NCBI GenBank assembly: GCA_001544655.2
Contig: FCOD02000013.1
Span: forward strand, 124,001-188,000
From: Caballeronia turbans
GTDB taxonomy: Bacteria; Pseudomonadota; Gammaproteobacteria; Burkholderiales; Burkholderiaceae
Reading direction: 5' to 3'
Length of the DNA: 64,000 nucleotides
The first letter of the stretch is position 1, and each line of letters starts with the position of its first letter. Shown here piece by piece: positions 27,215-35,850 of the stretch. The notes beneath the pieces were generated by a model. The model was not told the origin of the DNA and made no database searches. It saw nothing but the letters and a program-made list of their open reading frames with translations. The position numbers were made by a program, and so were the translations under genes.

Positions 27215-28075
27215 ATGTCCACGCCTCAACAAACGATGCCCTCGGGCATCGATCCCGGCGCACTCGCGCAAGTCGAACGCGAGGCGCAAAAGCGCATCCG
27301 CCAGCGCAACGCGCTCGTCATCGGGCTGCGCATCGCGGTGCTCGTGTTCGTGCTCGGCGGCTGGGAACTGTCCGCGCGCCTCCACTGGATCGATCCGTTC
27401 TTTTTTTCGATGCCGTCCGCGATCTTCGATCAGATCGTCGAATGGTTCGTCGACGGCACGTCGCAAGGTCCGCTGCTCACGCAAGTGTGGGTCACGCTCG
27501 AAGAGACGGGCCTCGGGTTCATCATCGGCTCGGTGGCGGGCGTGTTCTGCGGTATCGTGCTCGGCCGCAACAAGCTGCTGTCGGACGTGTTCAGCATCTA
27601 CATCAAGATCGCAAACTCGATTCCGCGCGTCGTGCTCGGCTCGGTGTTCGTGATTGCGCTGGGTCTCGGCATGGCGTCGAAGGTGGCGCTCGCGGTCGTG
27701 ATGGTGTTCTTCGTCGTGTTCGCGAACGCGTTTCAGGGCGTGCGCGAAGCGGATCGCTACATGATCGCGAATGCGCAGATTCTCGGTGCGTCGCGCCGGC
27801 AGGTGACGACCTCCGTCGTGATTCCGTCCGCGCTTTCGTGGATTCTCGCGAGCCTGCATGTCAGCTTCGGCTTCGCGCTGGTCGGCGCGGTCGTCGGCGA
27901 GTTCCTCGGCTCGAAGCAGGGCATCGGCTTGCTGATCTCGACGGCGCAAGGCGCGTTCAACGCGAGCGGCGTGTTCGCGGCGATGATCGTGCTCGCAGTC
28001 GTGGCGCTCGCGGCGGATTATCTGCTGACCGCGCTCGAGCAGCGTCTGCTGAAGTGGCGGCCCACGGCAAATTGA
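27215..28075 (+). CDS. ABC transporter permease, NitT/TauT family
   Basis: A 286-residue inner-membrane subunit with six predicted helices. The cytoplasmic EAA loop that contacts the ATPase reads 'ADRYMIANAQILGASRRQVTTSVVIPSAL'-like over residues about 182-210. The ATG follows 'taggaacatcaat'. It is the last gene of the importer and is followed within 15 bases by a strong terminator. The open frame upstream of 27215 overlaps the ATPase gene and is not coding. Confidence 0.92.
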   Translation: MSTPQQTMPSGIDPGALAQVEREAQKRIRQRNALVIGLRIAVLVFVLGGWELSARLHWIDPFFFSMPSAIFDQIVEWFVDGTSQGPLLTQVWVTLEETGLGFIIGSVAGVFCGIVLGRNKLLSDVFSIYIKIANSIPRVVLGSVFVIALGLGMASKVALAVVMVFFVVFANAFQGVREADRYMIANAQILGASRRQVTTSVVIPSALSWILASLHVSFGFALVGAVVGEFLGSKQGIGLLISTAQGAFNASGVFAAMIVLAVVALAADYLLTALEQRLLKWRPTAN

Positions 28076-28088
28076 CGCGCCCGACAGG

Positions 28089-28114
28089 AAAAAACCCCAC
28101 GCGTGGGGTTTTTT
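28089..28114. terminator. Bidirectional Rho-independent terminator
   Basis: A perfect 26-base palindrome: six A, CCCCACGCGTGGGG, six T. It ends the ABC importer operon on the plus strand and the BamE-like lipoprotein gene (stop at 28127) on the minus strand, since the A-run gives a T-run in either direction. Confidence 0.92.
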
Positions 28115-28126
28115 CATTCCTGGGGT

Positions 28127-28450
28127 TCAGCGAAGGCCGACTTGCTTGGCGCGCTGCACGTTGCACGCCGCGTGTTCCGTGAATAGGACGCGGTTCTGAT
28201 TGTTGTAATAGACCGACCACCGGTCGGTGCCATGCTTCTGGAAGGCATATTCGGTGCACGGCGAATACCAAGGCCCCCAGTTTCCGTCGGGCGGCCCGAG
28301 ACTGTCTTCGACGTCCGCGCGCGTCATGCCGATTTTCACGCGGCTCATGTATTGCTGCGGATCGGGATCCTTGCTGAGGACGGAACATCCGTTCAGGCCG
28401 ACCACGATCAGGACCAGCCCCACTGCGCCACACGCCTTCGATTTGAGCAT
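28127..28450 (-). CDS. Small BamE/SmpA-like lipoprotein
   Basis: A 107-residue protein with a lipoprotein signal (lipobox Leu-Asn-Gly-Cys22). The mature part starts 'SRVKIGMTRADVEDSLGPPDGN', the motif of the BamE/SmpA/OmlA fold (SxIxxGMTxxqVxxxLGxP), followed by an aromatic, strand-rich C-terminus. True BamE helps assemble outer-membrane proteins, but this stand-alone copy away from a bam context is probably a paralogue of unknown function. The upstream open frame to 29398 is an overlap with the next gene and is not used. Confidence 0.75.
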   Translation of the reverse strand: MLKSKACGAVGLVLIVVGLNGCSVLSKDPDPQQYMSRVKIGMTRADVEDSLGPPDGNWGPWYSPCTEYAFQKHGTDRWSVYYNNQNRVLFTEHAACNVQRAKQVGLR

Positions 28451-28509
28451 CGCTTCAGTCCTCGCAAAAGGTCTGAAGCTACCGACATCGCTCTGGCGGA
28501 ACAATCGAC

Positions 28510-29271
28510 TTAATCTGAAAGTGCGGGCGAGCGTCGCCGCGCCAGTTCCGCCACGCCGATGCACGCCGCCAGCCACGCGCCGCCCGACGCGAAACCGCCG
28601 ATCACATCGCCGGGAAAGTGCACGCCGATCACGACGCGGCTCGTGCCGATCGCGAGCACGATGAAGCACGCCAGCGCGACGATGAGCGGATCGCGGCGCG
28701 TGGGCGCAAGGCGTAGCAGCACGTACGCGCACATGCCGTAGCAGACGATCGATCCGAACGTGTGGCCGCTCGGGAACGCGAAGCTTTCGGGCAGCGGCAC
28801 CGTGGAGCCGGTGGGGCGGCCGCGGCGCATCATCGCCTTGAGCGCATGGTTGAGCAGGCCGCCCGCGCTCGTAACCGCGGCGAAATACACGGCGAGACCG
28901 AAGCGGCGCGTGAAAATCAGCGCCACGCACATGAGCGCGCACAGCAGCGTGAGAAACCAGGGATCGCCGAGATGCGTGAGACTGGCGAACCATCGCGCGG
29001 CGAGTGCGGGCGTGCCGTCGCGCACGGCGTCGAGCACACGCTGATCCGCCGATGAAAACGCCGTGCCGTGCGCAATGCGCATTGCAATGGCGACGAACAC
29101 CGCCGCGCCCAGTGCGGCCGTCACGGACGCCGCGACCGCGACGGTGGTGCCCGACGCCCGCCTGTCCCGCGCGGCATAGGCCGAGGCGCAGGCCGCGATG
29201 GAAGGAACGACGAAGAGCACGATCGCGATGATCGCGACCGCATGGCGTTGCGCGAGCGCCGTGTAATCCAT
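28510..29271 (-). CDS. PAP2 family phosphatase, membrane-bound
   Basis: A 253-residue integral membrane lipid phosphatase. All three PAP2 motifs are present: 'KAMMRRGRP' (KX6RP), 'PSGH' and 'SRVVIGVHFPGD' (SRX5HX3D). Such enzymes hydrolyse phosphatidate, undecaprenyl pyrophosphate or phosphatidylglycerol phosphate on the periplasmic face. Six hydrophobic segments are visible. The start 'MDYTALAQRH' at 29271 is chosen because the first membrane helix begins right after it; the frame above it runs through the neighbouring gene on the same strand, 41 bases away. Confidence 0.87.
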   Translation of the reverse strand: MDYTALAQRHAVAIIAIVLFVVPSIAACASAYAARDRRASGTTVAVAASVTAALGAAVFVAIAMRIAHGTAFSSADQRVLDAVRDGTPALAARWFASLTHLGDPWFLTLLCALMCVALIFTRRFGLAVYFAAVTSAGGLLNHALKAMMRRGRPTGSTVPLPESFAFPSGHTFGSIVCYGMCAYVLLRLAPTRRDPLIVALACFIVLAIGTSRVVIGVHFPGDVIGGFASGGAWLAACIGVAELARRRSPALSD

Positions 29272-29312
29272 GATGTCCTGTTTCTCCCGAATTGCCCGGC
29301 GCTCGTGCGGAT

Positions 29313-30005
29313 TCAGGACGCGGCTGCGCTCCCCTCCGCCTCGAACGGCCTTTCCCACCCGAACGCCTGCACACGCGCGACGGGTTGGTCGACGACAAGC
29401 ACGCCGCAAATTCCGCCGGGCATCGGCAGCGTGAGGCCGCGCCAGTCGGGCGGCGAGGCGTCGTCGTGCATTGTGCCGTGTGCCGCGCGCAGTCTGCCGA
29501 TCCGCGCCGCTTCGCCCCACATGAGCTGTCTGGCGTCCGTGTCGTGGGCGCCGGTCGTCTCGACGGTCAGGCCGAGCCCTATTCTCGTCGATGCCACCGC
29601 GATCACGATCCAGATGCCCGAGTACGCGACATCGACATGAATCGTGCCCTCGACGAGCGGGTGCGTGACGACGATGCGTTCGCCGGGTTCGTCCTCCACG
29701 CCCACCTGGTCGGGCTCGCAGTGCAGCATGTGCGAGAGGACGAGACGCAGCGTCGCGCGCGCGACGCCGAAGCGCCGCCCGAGCGCCGAGTTCGGATGCA
29801 GGCGCGCGCGTTTGCGCTCGGCCGGACTGAGCCAGTTCCCAATATTCGACGCCGACGCAAAGCGGAATTCGCTCGGCACCAGCCATAGACAGACCTCGCC
29901 GGGCGCCGGCGGTTCGTGGGCCTGCACGCGCGACTTGGCGAGATCGTAATAGCGCCACGGAACTTCCGCGGCGTGAAGCTGGGAGATTCGGTCGGTGGAG
30001 GGCAT
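29313..30005 (-). CDS. 4'-phosphopantetheinyl transferase-like protein, degenerate
   Basis: A 230-residue protein whose first half looks like an Sfp-type phosphopantetheinyl transferase ('LSPAERKRARLHPNSALGRRFGVARATLRLVLSHML', residues about 59-94). In the second half the equivalents of the catalytic blocks are eroded. 'FNLSHS' is replaced by 'VDVAYS', 'GVDVE' (metal Asp and Glu) by 'GLTVE', and the 'KE' helix by 'WGEAARIGRL'. The Asp of the metal pair is thus missing. It is probably inactive as a transferase or has changed role. It lies 41 bases upstream of the PAP2 gene on the same strand and may be co-transcribed with it. Confidence 0.6.
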   Translation of the reverse strand: MPSTDRISQLHAAEVPWRYYDLAKSRVQAHEPPAPGEVCLWLVPSEFRFASASNIGNWLSPAERKRARLHPNSALGRRFGVARATLRLVLSHMLHCEPDQVGVEDEPGERIVVTHPLVEGTIHVDVAYSGIWIVIAVASTRIGLGLTVETTGAHDTDARQLMWGEAARIGRLRAAHGTMHDDASPPDWRGLTLPMPGGICGVLVVDQPVARVQAFGWERPFEAEGSAAAS

Positions 30006-30280
30006 GCGCGCCAGCGGAGACCGCGGCGCGCAAAACGCGCCGGAACGCTCCGCATTCAGGAACGAAACTTACATTTTCGGCGCCTGAAGCTTATGGGACG
30101 CTTAGGTGACGGATATCACCGCGGCTGGGGTGCACGCGGAATATTGTCAGACGCAGGCTCCGAATGGTAAGGAGCGTCGCACGAAACGCCTATCCGCCGT
30201 GAGGATGAAGCGACGATGTGCCGCTAGTCGAAACGGCCTAGCTCGAGCGTGCGCCGCCGCGGAGCGCGCATGACTGCCCG

Positions 30281-31216
30281 CTACGCATCCGGCGTCGTGT
30301 GCGAATCAGGCTTCGGCTTGCGCTTGAACCACTTCACGAGACCGCCGCCCAGTGCGACGACCGCCAGCGCGATGACCTTGAAGAACTTCGCGGCGAACGC
30401 AGCGATCAGCGCGAAGAGGCCCAATTTCTTCATCGCAACACCGCCTATCAGCGCCGCGAGGCCGTATTCCGCCAGCTTGTCGGTCTTCGCGTCGAAGTCG
30501 GCATAACGCTTGCCGCTGTTGAAATCGAGGCCCGCGAGCAATGCCTGCACGGCGCGCTTGTCCTTGTCGATCGTGGTCTTGTCGGTGATCAGATCCAGAC
30601 TTATGTAACCTTCGCGCCCGAGCGCGTACGTGTTGTAGTTGATCGTCTGCGGCGCGCCGGCGGGCTCGTCTTTCGAGCGCGACGCCATCGACCAGATCAG
30701 GTGGCGCTTCGCGGCGTCATAATGCGGGCGTTCCACCCATCCGATGATTTCGACCGGAGCAATACCTCGCTCCTCACGGTCCGCATTCGCCGCCTCGGTG
30801 CCTTTCTTCAGGGACTTGTAGAGATCGTCGACGTTCCAGTCCCTAGCCTCGTCGTCCCTGATATAGCCCGAGGCGATGTAATCGACATCGACGATCCATT
30901 CGTCATCGTTGGTCGGCACGACCAGACCAATGCGATCCGGGTCCTCGCTGTTGCCGTTCGCTTTCATCAGCCGGTCGGCCTGGGCCTTGGGGATGAACAC
31001 CTCGCCGTTCCCGATCTTGAGTTTGGCCTGGTCTCTCAGAGGAATGTCGGCAGGTCCTACGATTGCCGCAGCCTGCGCCGCCTTCCACGCCATTTCCAGT
31101 TCGCGTTTATTGCTGGCCGAACTATCCGCGTGCGCGGATGCGACCGTCCACTGCAATGCGATTCCAAGGAGCATGCTTGCTCCGAACGACTTCATGCGTT
31201 GAATTTTTGCGTCCAT
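30281..31216 (-). CDS. DUF2167 family membrane protein
   Basis: A 311-residue exported protein with an N-terminal signal (hydrophobic residues about 13-31, 'LLGIALQWTVASAHA'). A long extracytoplasmic domain typical of DUF2167 follows: 'LKIGNGEVFIPKAQADRLMKANG', 'DDEWIVDVDYIASGYIRDDEA', 'EIIGWVERPHYD'. A C-terminal membrane segment ('FALIAAFAAKFFKVIALAVVALGGG') and a basic tail end it. The family is widespread and functionally unassigned. The start could be 31216 or seven codons later (31195); neither has a strong ribosome site. It is a single gene. Confidence 0.82.
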   Translation of the reverse strand: MDAKIQRMKSFGASMLLGIALQWTVASAHADSSASNKRELEMAWKAAQAAAIVGPADIPLRDQAKLKIGNGEVFIPKAQADRLMKANGNSEDPDRIGLVVPTNDDEWIVDVDYIASGYIRDDEARDWNVDDLYKSLKKGTEAANADREERGIAPVEIIGWVERPHYDAAKRHLIWSMASRSKDEPAGAPQTINYNTYALGREGYISLDLITDKTTIDKDKRAVQALLAGLDFNSGKRYADFDAKTDKLAEYGLAALIGGVAMKKLGLFALIAAFAAKFFKVIALAVVALGGGLVKWFKRKPKPDSHTTPDA

Positions 31217-31820
31217 ATATTTATAACGATTGCAGTCCTCAATCTTTCTCGTGTGCAACGGCGCTGCGCGGATCTTTCGGCATGGACGCGCGTACACGGC
31301 GGGGCGTTCGCCACGCCATGTGGGTACGCATGGCAGTCGTTCGCAGATAGCGGGAGGCGTTCCCTCTTGAGGTAGCTTCGCTGGCGCAGGCATTCTGATG
31401 CCGGGCTCAGGCAATAAAAATCAGCACATTCCGAGTCGAAGGCTTGGAGGACCTGACTCGGATACCGCTCGCGTCGCGGTGCGGCTTGCGAGCCGAGCGC
31501 GCGCCCGCACGCACGAAGAGAATTGGCTTGCCGCATAAGCGTCGGCATGGCGTATTGCGGCGGGTCGCCGCGCGCTCCCACGCCACGCTTTATGACACCC
31601 GCGACCTCATCCGTTCGTTGTAGACTCCCCTACCCTCTTCCGGACACACCGGCAAGGCCCCATCCTGCGCGACACCCTGTCGCATCGGTTTGATCTGAAA
31701 CAATTTTCCAAACATTCGCGCCATCGCGAAAAATCGCGCGTGGCATGATCTTGACGCGGCGCAAAGCCGTGCAGTGGCGTTCTTCCCGGGACGCTTCGAT
31801 CATAGAAACCAGCGAATGCA
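31217..31820. other. Long intergenic region between DUF2167 gene and cyoA
   Basis: About 600 bases without a supportable gene; the frames on both strands here have poor codon use and no family resemblance. The region should contain the divergent promoters of the DUF2167 gene and of the cyo operon. An FNR/Anr-like sequence sits at 31690-31703. The section 31681-31760 is A/T-rich and is the likely cyo promoter area. Confidence 0.5.
31690..31703 (+). promoter_or_regulatory. Candidate FNR/Anr site upstream of cyo operon
   Basis: TTGAT-N4-AACAA matches the FNR/Anr consensus TTGAT-N4-ATCAA at 9 of 10 positions, about 120 bases before the cyoA start. Oxygen-dependent repression of bo3 oxidase genes by this regulator class is known in related bacteria. 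Function here is inferred. Confidence 0.35.
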
Positions 31821-32708
31821 ATGAATGAAAATACCCAACGTTTAGCAGTGCCATTGTTATCGGGGTTGATAGCCAGTCTCTGTCTTTCGGGATGCAAGCT
31901 GGAGGTGTTGGACTCGAAAGGCGTGATTGGCGCAGCGGAATCTTCGCTGATCGCCACCGCGACTTACGCCATGCTTCTGGTCGTCGTCCCGGTGATTCTG
32001 CTCACCCTGTTCGTCGCATGGCGCTATCGGGCGTCCAACAAGAACGCCACCTACGCGCCGAAGTGGGCGCACTCCACGGCCATCGAAGTCGTCGTCTGGA
32101 TCATCCCCGCGATCATCATCCTGTATCTCGGCATCCTGACGTGGAAGACCTCGCACGAGCTGGATCCTTATAAGCCGCTCGAATCGAACGTCAAGCCGAT
32201 CAACGTCGAAGTCGTGGCGCTGGACTGGAAGTGGCTGTTCATCTATCCGGATCTGGGCGTCGCGTCGGTGAACCAGCTCGCGTTTCCGGTGGGCACGCCG
32301 GTGAACTTCCGCATCACGTCGGATTCGGTGATGAACTCGTTCTTCATCCCGCAACTCGGCAGCCAGATCTACGCCATGGCGGGCATGCAGACGCGTCTGC
32401 ATCTGCTGGCCGATCACGCGGGCGACTATGCGGGGATCTCGGCGAACTACAGCGGCAAGGGCTTCTCCGACATGAAGTTCCGCGCGCTGGCGATGTCCAA
32501 CGCCGACTTCGACGCGTGGCTCAAGCAAGTCAAGAGCGCGCCCGAGGCGTTGAGCATGGACGTCTACGCCGGCGTCGCACGCCCGAGCGAGAAGGTTGCG
32601 GTACGCTACTTCTCGACCGTTGATCCGAAGCTTTTCAAAAACATCGTCGCCAAATACAACAATGGCCGCTTCGATGTGAATGGCGAAAATTGTGTAACAA
32701 AGGGGTAA
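31821..32708 (+). CDS. cyoA: Cytochrome bo3 ubiquinol oxidase subunit II
   Basis: A 295-residue lipoprotein subunit (lipobox Leu-Ser-Gly-Cys25) with two membrane helices and a C-terminal cupredoxin domain. Features include 'YAPKWAHSTAIEVVVWIIPAIIILYLG', 'VEVVALDWKWLFIYPDLGVA' and 'SFFIPQLGSQIYAMAGMQTRLHL'. The Cu-A ligands of cytochrome c oxidases are absent, as expected for a quinol oxidase. It starts the cyoABCD operon, separated from cyoB by only three bases. The start is an ATG in 'atgcaATGaatg'; an obvious ribosome site is lacking. Confidence 0.96.
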   Translation: MNENTQRLAVPLLSGLIASLCLSGCKLEVLDSKGVIGAAESSLIATATYAMLLVVVPVILLTLFVAWRYRASNKNATYAPKWAHSTAIEVVVWIIPAIIILYLGILTWKTSHELDPYKPLESNVKPINVEVVALDWKWLFIYPDLGVASVNQLAFPVGTPVNFRITSDSVMNSFFIPQLGSQIYAMAGMQTRLHLLADHAGDYAGISANYSGKGFSDMKFRALAMSNADFDAWLKQVKSAPEALSMDVYAGVARPSEKVAVRYFSTVDPKLFKNIVAKYNNGRFDVNGENCVTKG

Positions 32709-32711
32709 GCC

Positions 32712-34721
32712 ATGTTCGGCAAATTAACGCTTGAGGCGATCCCGTACCACGAGCCCATCATCATGGGGGCGACCGTCTTCATGGCGATCCTCGCACTCGG
32801 TACCGTCGCCCTTATCACCAAACTCGGAAAGTGGAGCTGGCTCTGGCGCGAGTATCTGACTTCGGTCGATCACAAGCGCATCGGCGTCATGTATCTGATC
32901 GTCGCCGGGCTGATGCTCGTACGCGGTTTCGCCGACGCCGTCATGATGCGCATTCAGCAGGCCATTGCGCTCGATGCACCGGGCTATCTGCCGCCGCATC
33001 ACTACGACCAGATCTTCTCGGCGCACGGCACCATCATGATCTTCTTCATGGCCATGGCGCTGCTGGTCGCGTTCTTCAACCTCGTCGTGCCCCTGCAGAT
33101 CGGCGCGCGCGACGTGGCCTTCCCGTTCATCAACTCGCTCTCGTTCTGGATGACGGCCGTGGCCGCCATCCTGATCAACCTGTCGCTTTTCATCGGTGAG
33201 TTCTCGTCGACGGGCTGGCTCGCGTATCCGCCGCTTTCCGAGACGCAGTTCAGTCCGGGCGTCGGGGTCGACTACTACATCTGGGCGTTGCAGTTGTCCG
33301 GCGTCGGCACGCTGCTGACCGGAGTGAACTTCTTCGTCACGATCGTGAAGATGCGCGCGCCCGGCATGACGTGGATGAAGCTGCCCGTCTTCACCTGGAC
33401 GGCCTTCTGCTCCAACGTGCTGATCATGGCGACGTTCCCGATCCTGACCGTGGCGCTCGCGCTGCTGGCGCTGGACCGCTACATGGGCATGCACTTCTTC
33501 TCGAACGACGGCGGCGGCAATCCGATGGTCTACCTGAACCTGATCTGGGCCTGGGGTCACCCTGAGGTCTACATCCTGGTTCTGCCCGCTTTCGGCATCT
33601 ACTCCGAAGTGGTCGCCACTTTCTCGAAGAAGCCGCTCTTCGGCTACAAGACGATGGTCTGGGCGACGTGCTGCATCATGGTGCTGTCGTTCCTCGTGTG
33701 GCTGCACCACTTCTTCACGATGGGCTCGGGCGCGAACGTCAATGCCTTCTTCGGCATCATGACGATGATCATCTCCATCCCGACCGGCGTGAAGATTTTC
33801 AACTGGCTCTTCACGATGTACCGCGGCCGCGTGCAGTTCACCACGCCGGTGCTGTGGACCATCGGCTTCGTCATCACCTTCACGCTCGGCGGCATGACCG
33901 GCGTGATGCTGGCCATTCCCGGCGCGGACTTCGTGCTGCACAACTCGCTGTTCCTGATCGCGCACTTCCATAACGCGATCATCGGCGGCGTGGTGTTCGG
34001 TTACTTCGCAGGCGTGCAGTACTGGTGGCCGAAGGTGTTCGGCTTCAAGCTCGACGAAAAGCTCGGCCGCAACGCGTTCATCTGCTGGTTCGTGGGCTTC
34101 TTCGTCGCGTTCGTGCCGATCTACATCCTCGGCTTCATGGGCGCGACGCGCCGCCTGAATCACTACGACAACCCGGCATGGCAGCCGTTCTTCATCGTCG
34201 CCGCTATCGGTGTCGGGATCATCGCGCTGGGCGTCGTGTTCCAGGTCTTGCAGATCGTGGTGAGCATCATCCGCCGCAATCAGCCTGCCTATCGCGACAT
34301 CACCGGCGATCCGTGGAACGGCCGCACGCTCGAGTGGACGATCAGCTCGCCGCCGCCCGTCTACAACTTCGCCAATATCCCGGCTGTGCGCGCACTCGAC
34401 GATTTCGCCGATGCCAAGGAACATGGCCGCGTCGACACGCGTCCGTACCGCGACATCCACATGCCGTCGAACACGAGCGCGGGTCTCGCAATCGGTCTCT
34501 TCGCCCTCGCATTCGGCTTTGCCGCGATCTGGCACATCTGGTGGCTGGCGGTCGTGGGTCTCGTTGGCGTCGTCGCGACGGCGATCGGCTATAGCTTCCG
34601 TGAGAACGCGGGCTTCATCATCCCGGCTGCGACCGTGAAGTCGACCGAAGAGCGCAATCGCCCGCCGAAGTCGCCTGTGAAGGCCGGCGCGGAGCGCGAA
34701 CTCGAACTGGAGGCAATGTAA
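32712..34721 (+). CDS. cyoB: Cytochrome bo3 ubiquinol oxidase subunit I
   Basis: A 669-residue catalytic subunit of the haem-copper oxidase superfamily, with about 15 membrane helices. The haem and Cu-B ligand regions are visible: '[16 protein letters not shown]', '[17 protein letters not shown]' (Cu-B His and the cross-linked Tyr), 'WLHHFFTMG', and '[12 protein letters not shown]' near the C-terminal ligands. It reduces O2 to water with quinol electrons and pumps protons. The stop codon overlaps the cyoC start (TAATG). Confidence 0.97.
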   Translation: MFGKLTLEAIPYHEPIIMGATVFMAILALGTVALITKLGKWSWLWREYLTSVDHKRIGVMYLIVAGLMLVRGFADAVMMRIQQAIALDAPGYLPPHHYDQIFSAHGTIMIFFMAMALLVAFFNLVVPLQIGARDVAFPFINSLSFWMTAVAAILINLSLFIGEFSSTGWLAYPPLSETQFSPGVGVDYYIWALQLSGVGTLLTGVNFFVTIVKMRAPGMTWMKLPVFTWTAFCSNVLIMATFPILTVALALLALDRYMGMHFFSNDGGGNPMVYLNLIWAWGHPEVYILVLPAFGIYSEVVATFSKKPLFGYKTMVWATCCIMVLSFLVWLHHFFTMGSGANVNAFFGIMTMIISIPTGVKIFNWLFTMYRGRVQFTTPVLWTIGFVITFTLGGMTGVMLAIPGADFVLHNSLFLIAHFHNAIIGGVVFGYFAGVQYWWPKVFGFKLDEKLGRNAFICWFVGFFVAFVPIYILGFMGATRRLNHYDNPAWQPFFIVAAIGVGIIALGVVFQVLQIVVSIIRRNQPAYRDITGDPWNGRTLEWTISSPPPVYNFANIPAVRALDDFADAKEHGRVDTRPYRDIHMPSNTSAGLAIGLFALAFGFAAIWHIWWLAVVGLVGVVATAIGYSFRENAGFIIPAATVKSTEERNRPPKSPVKAGAERELELEAM

Positions 34722-35329
34722 TGTCGCAATCGACACTTTCCGCGCAGCACGCGCACGGCCATGAGCACGAGCACCAGTCGCATTCGGTGTTCGGCTTCTG
34801 GGCCTACCTGATGACCGACTGCGTGCTGTTCGCGTCACTCTTCGCGGCCTTCGCAATGTTCGCGATGCAGACAGCAGGCGGCCCGACGGGCAAGGATCTT
34901 TTCAACCTCACGGACGTCGCGTACGAAACGGCGCTGCTTCTCACGAGCAGCCTGACCTTCGGTCTCGCGATGATCTCGGCGACTCGCAGAAAGTCGGGCG
35001 CAGCGCTCGCGTGGCTCTTCGTCACGTTCGTGCTGGGCGCGGGCTTCCTGTGGCTGGAAGTGCACGAGTTCGCGCATCTGATCGCTGAAGGCGCGGGTCC
35101 GCAACGCAGCGCGTTCTGGTCGTCGTTCTTCACGCTGGTCGGCACGCACGGCTTGCACGTCACCATCGGCCTGATCTGGCTGGTCGTGCTGGCGGTGCAG
35201 ATCGCGAGCAATCCGGAGATGAACGAGCGCGAGTTGCGTCGTCTCGCCTGCCTGAGCCTCTTCTGGCACTTCCTCGACATCGTCTGGATTTGCGTGTTTT
35301 CCTTCGTCTATCTCGGGAGCGTCGTCTGA
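34721..35329 (+). CDS. cyoC: Cytochrome bo3 ubiquinol oxidase subunit III
   Basis: A 202-residue subunit with five membrane helices. The N-terminus is His-rich ('AQHAHGHEHEHQSHS', residues about 7-21), a common feature of CyoC. Conserved segments are 'FGFWAYLMTDCVLFASLFAAF', 'GFLWLEVHEFAHL' and 'FFTLVGTHGLHVTIGLIWL'. Both ends overlap neighbouring genes by one base (TAATG at the start, TGATG at the end), so the operon is tightly coupled. Confidence 0.96.
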   Translation: MSQSTLSAQHAHGHEHEHQSHSVFGFWAYLMTDCVLFASLFAAFAMFAMQTAGGPTGKDLFNLTDVAYETALLLTSSLTFGLAMISATRRKSGAALAWLFVTFVLGAGFLWLEVHEFAHLIAEGAGPQRSAFWSSFFTLVGTHGLHVTIGLIWLVVLAVQIASNPEMNERELRRLACLSLFWHFLDIVWICVFSFVYLGSVV

Positions 35330-35661
35330 TGGCACATGCTCATACCAACTCGAGCGATGTCCCGCACGTCACCGTGCGCGGGTATCTCATCGGCTTCGTG
35401 CTGGCCGTGGTGCTGACCGTGGCGTCGTTCTGGGCCGCAACGTCGGGCGCATTCAAGGGCGAGAGCGGCATCGTCGCGCTCGCGGTGCTGGCCGCGGTGC
35501 AGGTCATCGTGCATGTGGTGTTCTTCCTGCACGTGAACGCGTCGAAGGGACAGCGCTGGCATGCGATGTCGTTTGCTTACACCATTCTCATGTCGTTCAT
35601 CCTGATCGTCGGCACTGTCTGGGTGATGCATAACGTGCATATGTTGATGATGGCGCGATAA
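35329..35661 (+). CDS. cyoD: Cytochrome bo3 ubiquinol oxidase subunit IV
   Basis: A 110-residue membrane protein with three helices: 'RGYLIGFVLAVVLTVASFWAA', 'IVALAVLAAVQVIVHVVFFLHVN' and 'FILIVGTVWVMHNVHMLMM'. It assists assembly of the oxidase core. The ATG at 35329 shares its A with the cyoC stop. No cyoE (haem O synthase) follows; a terminator lies 31 bases downstream instead. Confidence 0.95.
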   Translation: MAHAHTNSSDVPHVTVRGYLIGFVLAVVLTVASFWAATSGAFKGESGIVALAVLAAVQVIVHVVFFLHVNASKGQRWHAMSFAYTILMSFILIVGTVWVMHNVHMLMMAR

Positions 35662-35691
35662 GCCTCTCGGACTCACCGAGCGAATCGAAAG

Positions 35692-35721
35692 GCGGGCCCG
35701 CTTGCGGGTCCGCTTTTTTTT
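35692..35721 (+). terminator. Rho-independent terminator of cyoABCD
   Basis: A nine-pair GC-rich stem (GCGGGCCCG/CGGGTCCGC with one G-T pair) around a CTTG loop is followed directly by eight or nine T. Confidence 0.9.
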
Positions 35722-35802
35722 CGTTTGCGATCCGGCCGTCATCCTGCACGAATTCAGCATCCGGTGAAGAATCTTGACAATCTTCCCGACGAGGCCGATT
35801 AT

Positions 35803-35841
35803 TTGTCCATAATTTGAATCTATGATCCACATTATGGACAA
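35803..35841 (+). promoter_or_regulatory. Perfect 11-bp inverted repeat TTGTCCATAAT...ATTATGGACAA
   Basis: The arms at 35803-35813 and 35831-35841 are exact reverse complements separated by 17 bases. The right arm runs into the ribosome binding site (aaggagacgcg) of the dioxygenase-like gene at 35851. An inner, weaker palindrome (TCCA-N5-TGGA) sits at 35826-35838. A repressor bound here would block initiation. The IclR regulator encoded at the end of the operon (38481) is the obvious candidate; an mRNA hairpin masking the ribosome site is an alternative. Confidence 0.6.
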
Positions 35842-35850
35842 GGAGACGCG

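Noticed and set aside
31192-31957. Two minus-strand frames in the cyo upstream region (31192-31581 and 31607-31957)
   Set aside because: Poor codon use, no family resemblance, and the second runs into cyoA.
32724-34856. A 710-residue minus-strand frame
   Set aside because: Antisense of cyoB and cyoC, with no ribosome site or family resemblance.
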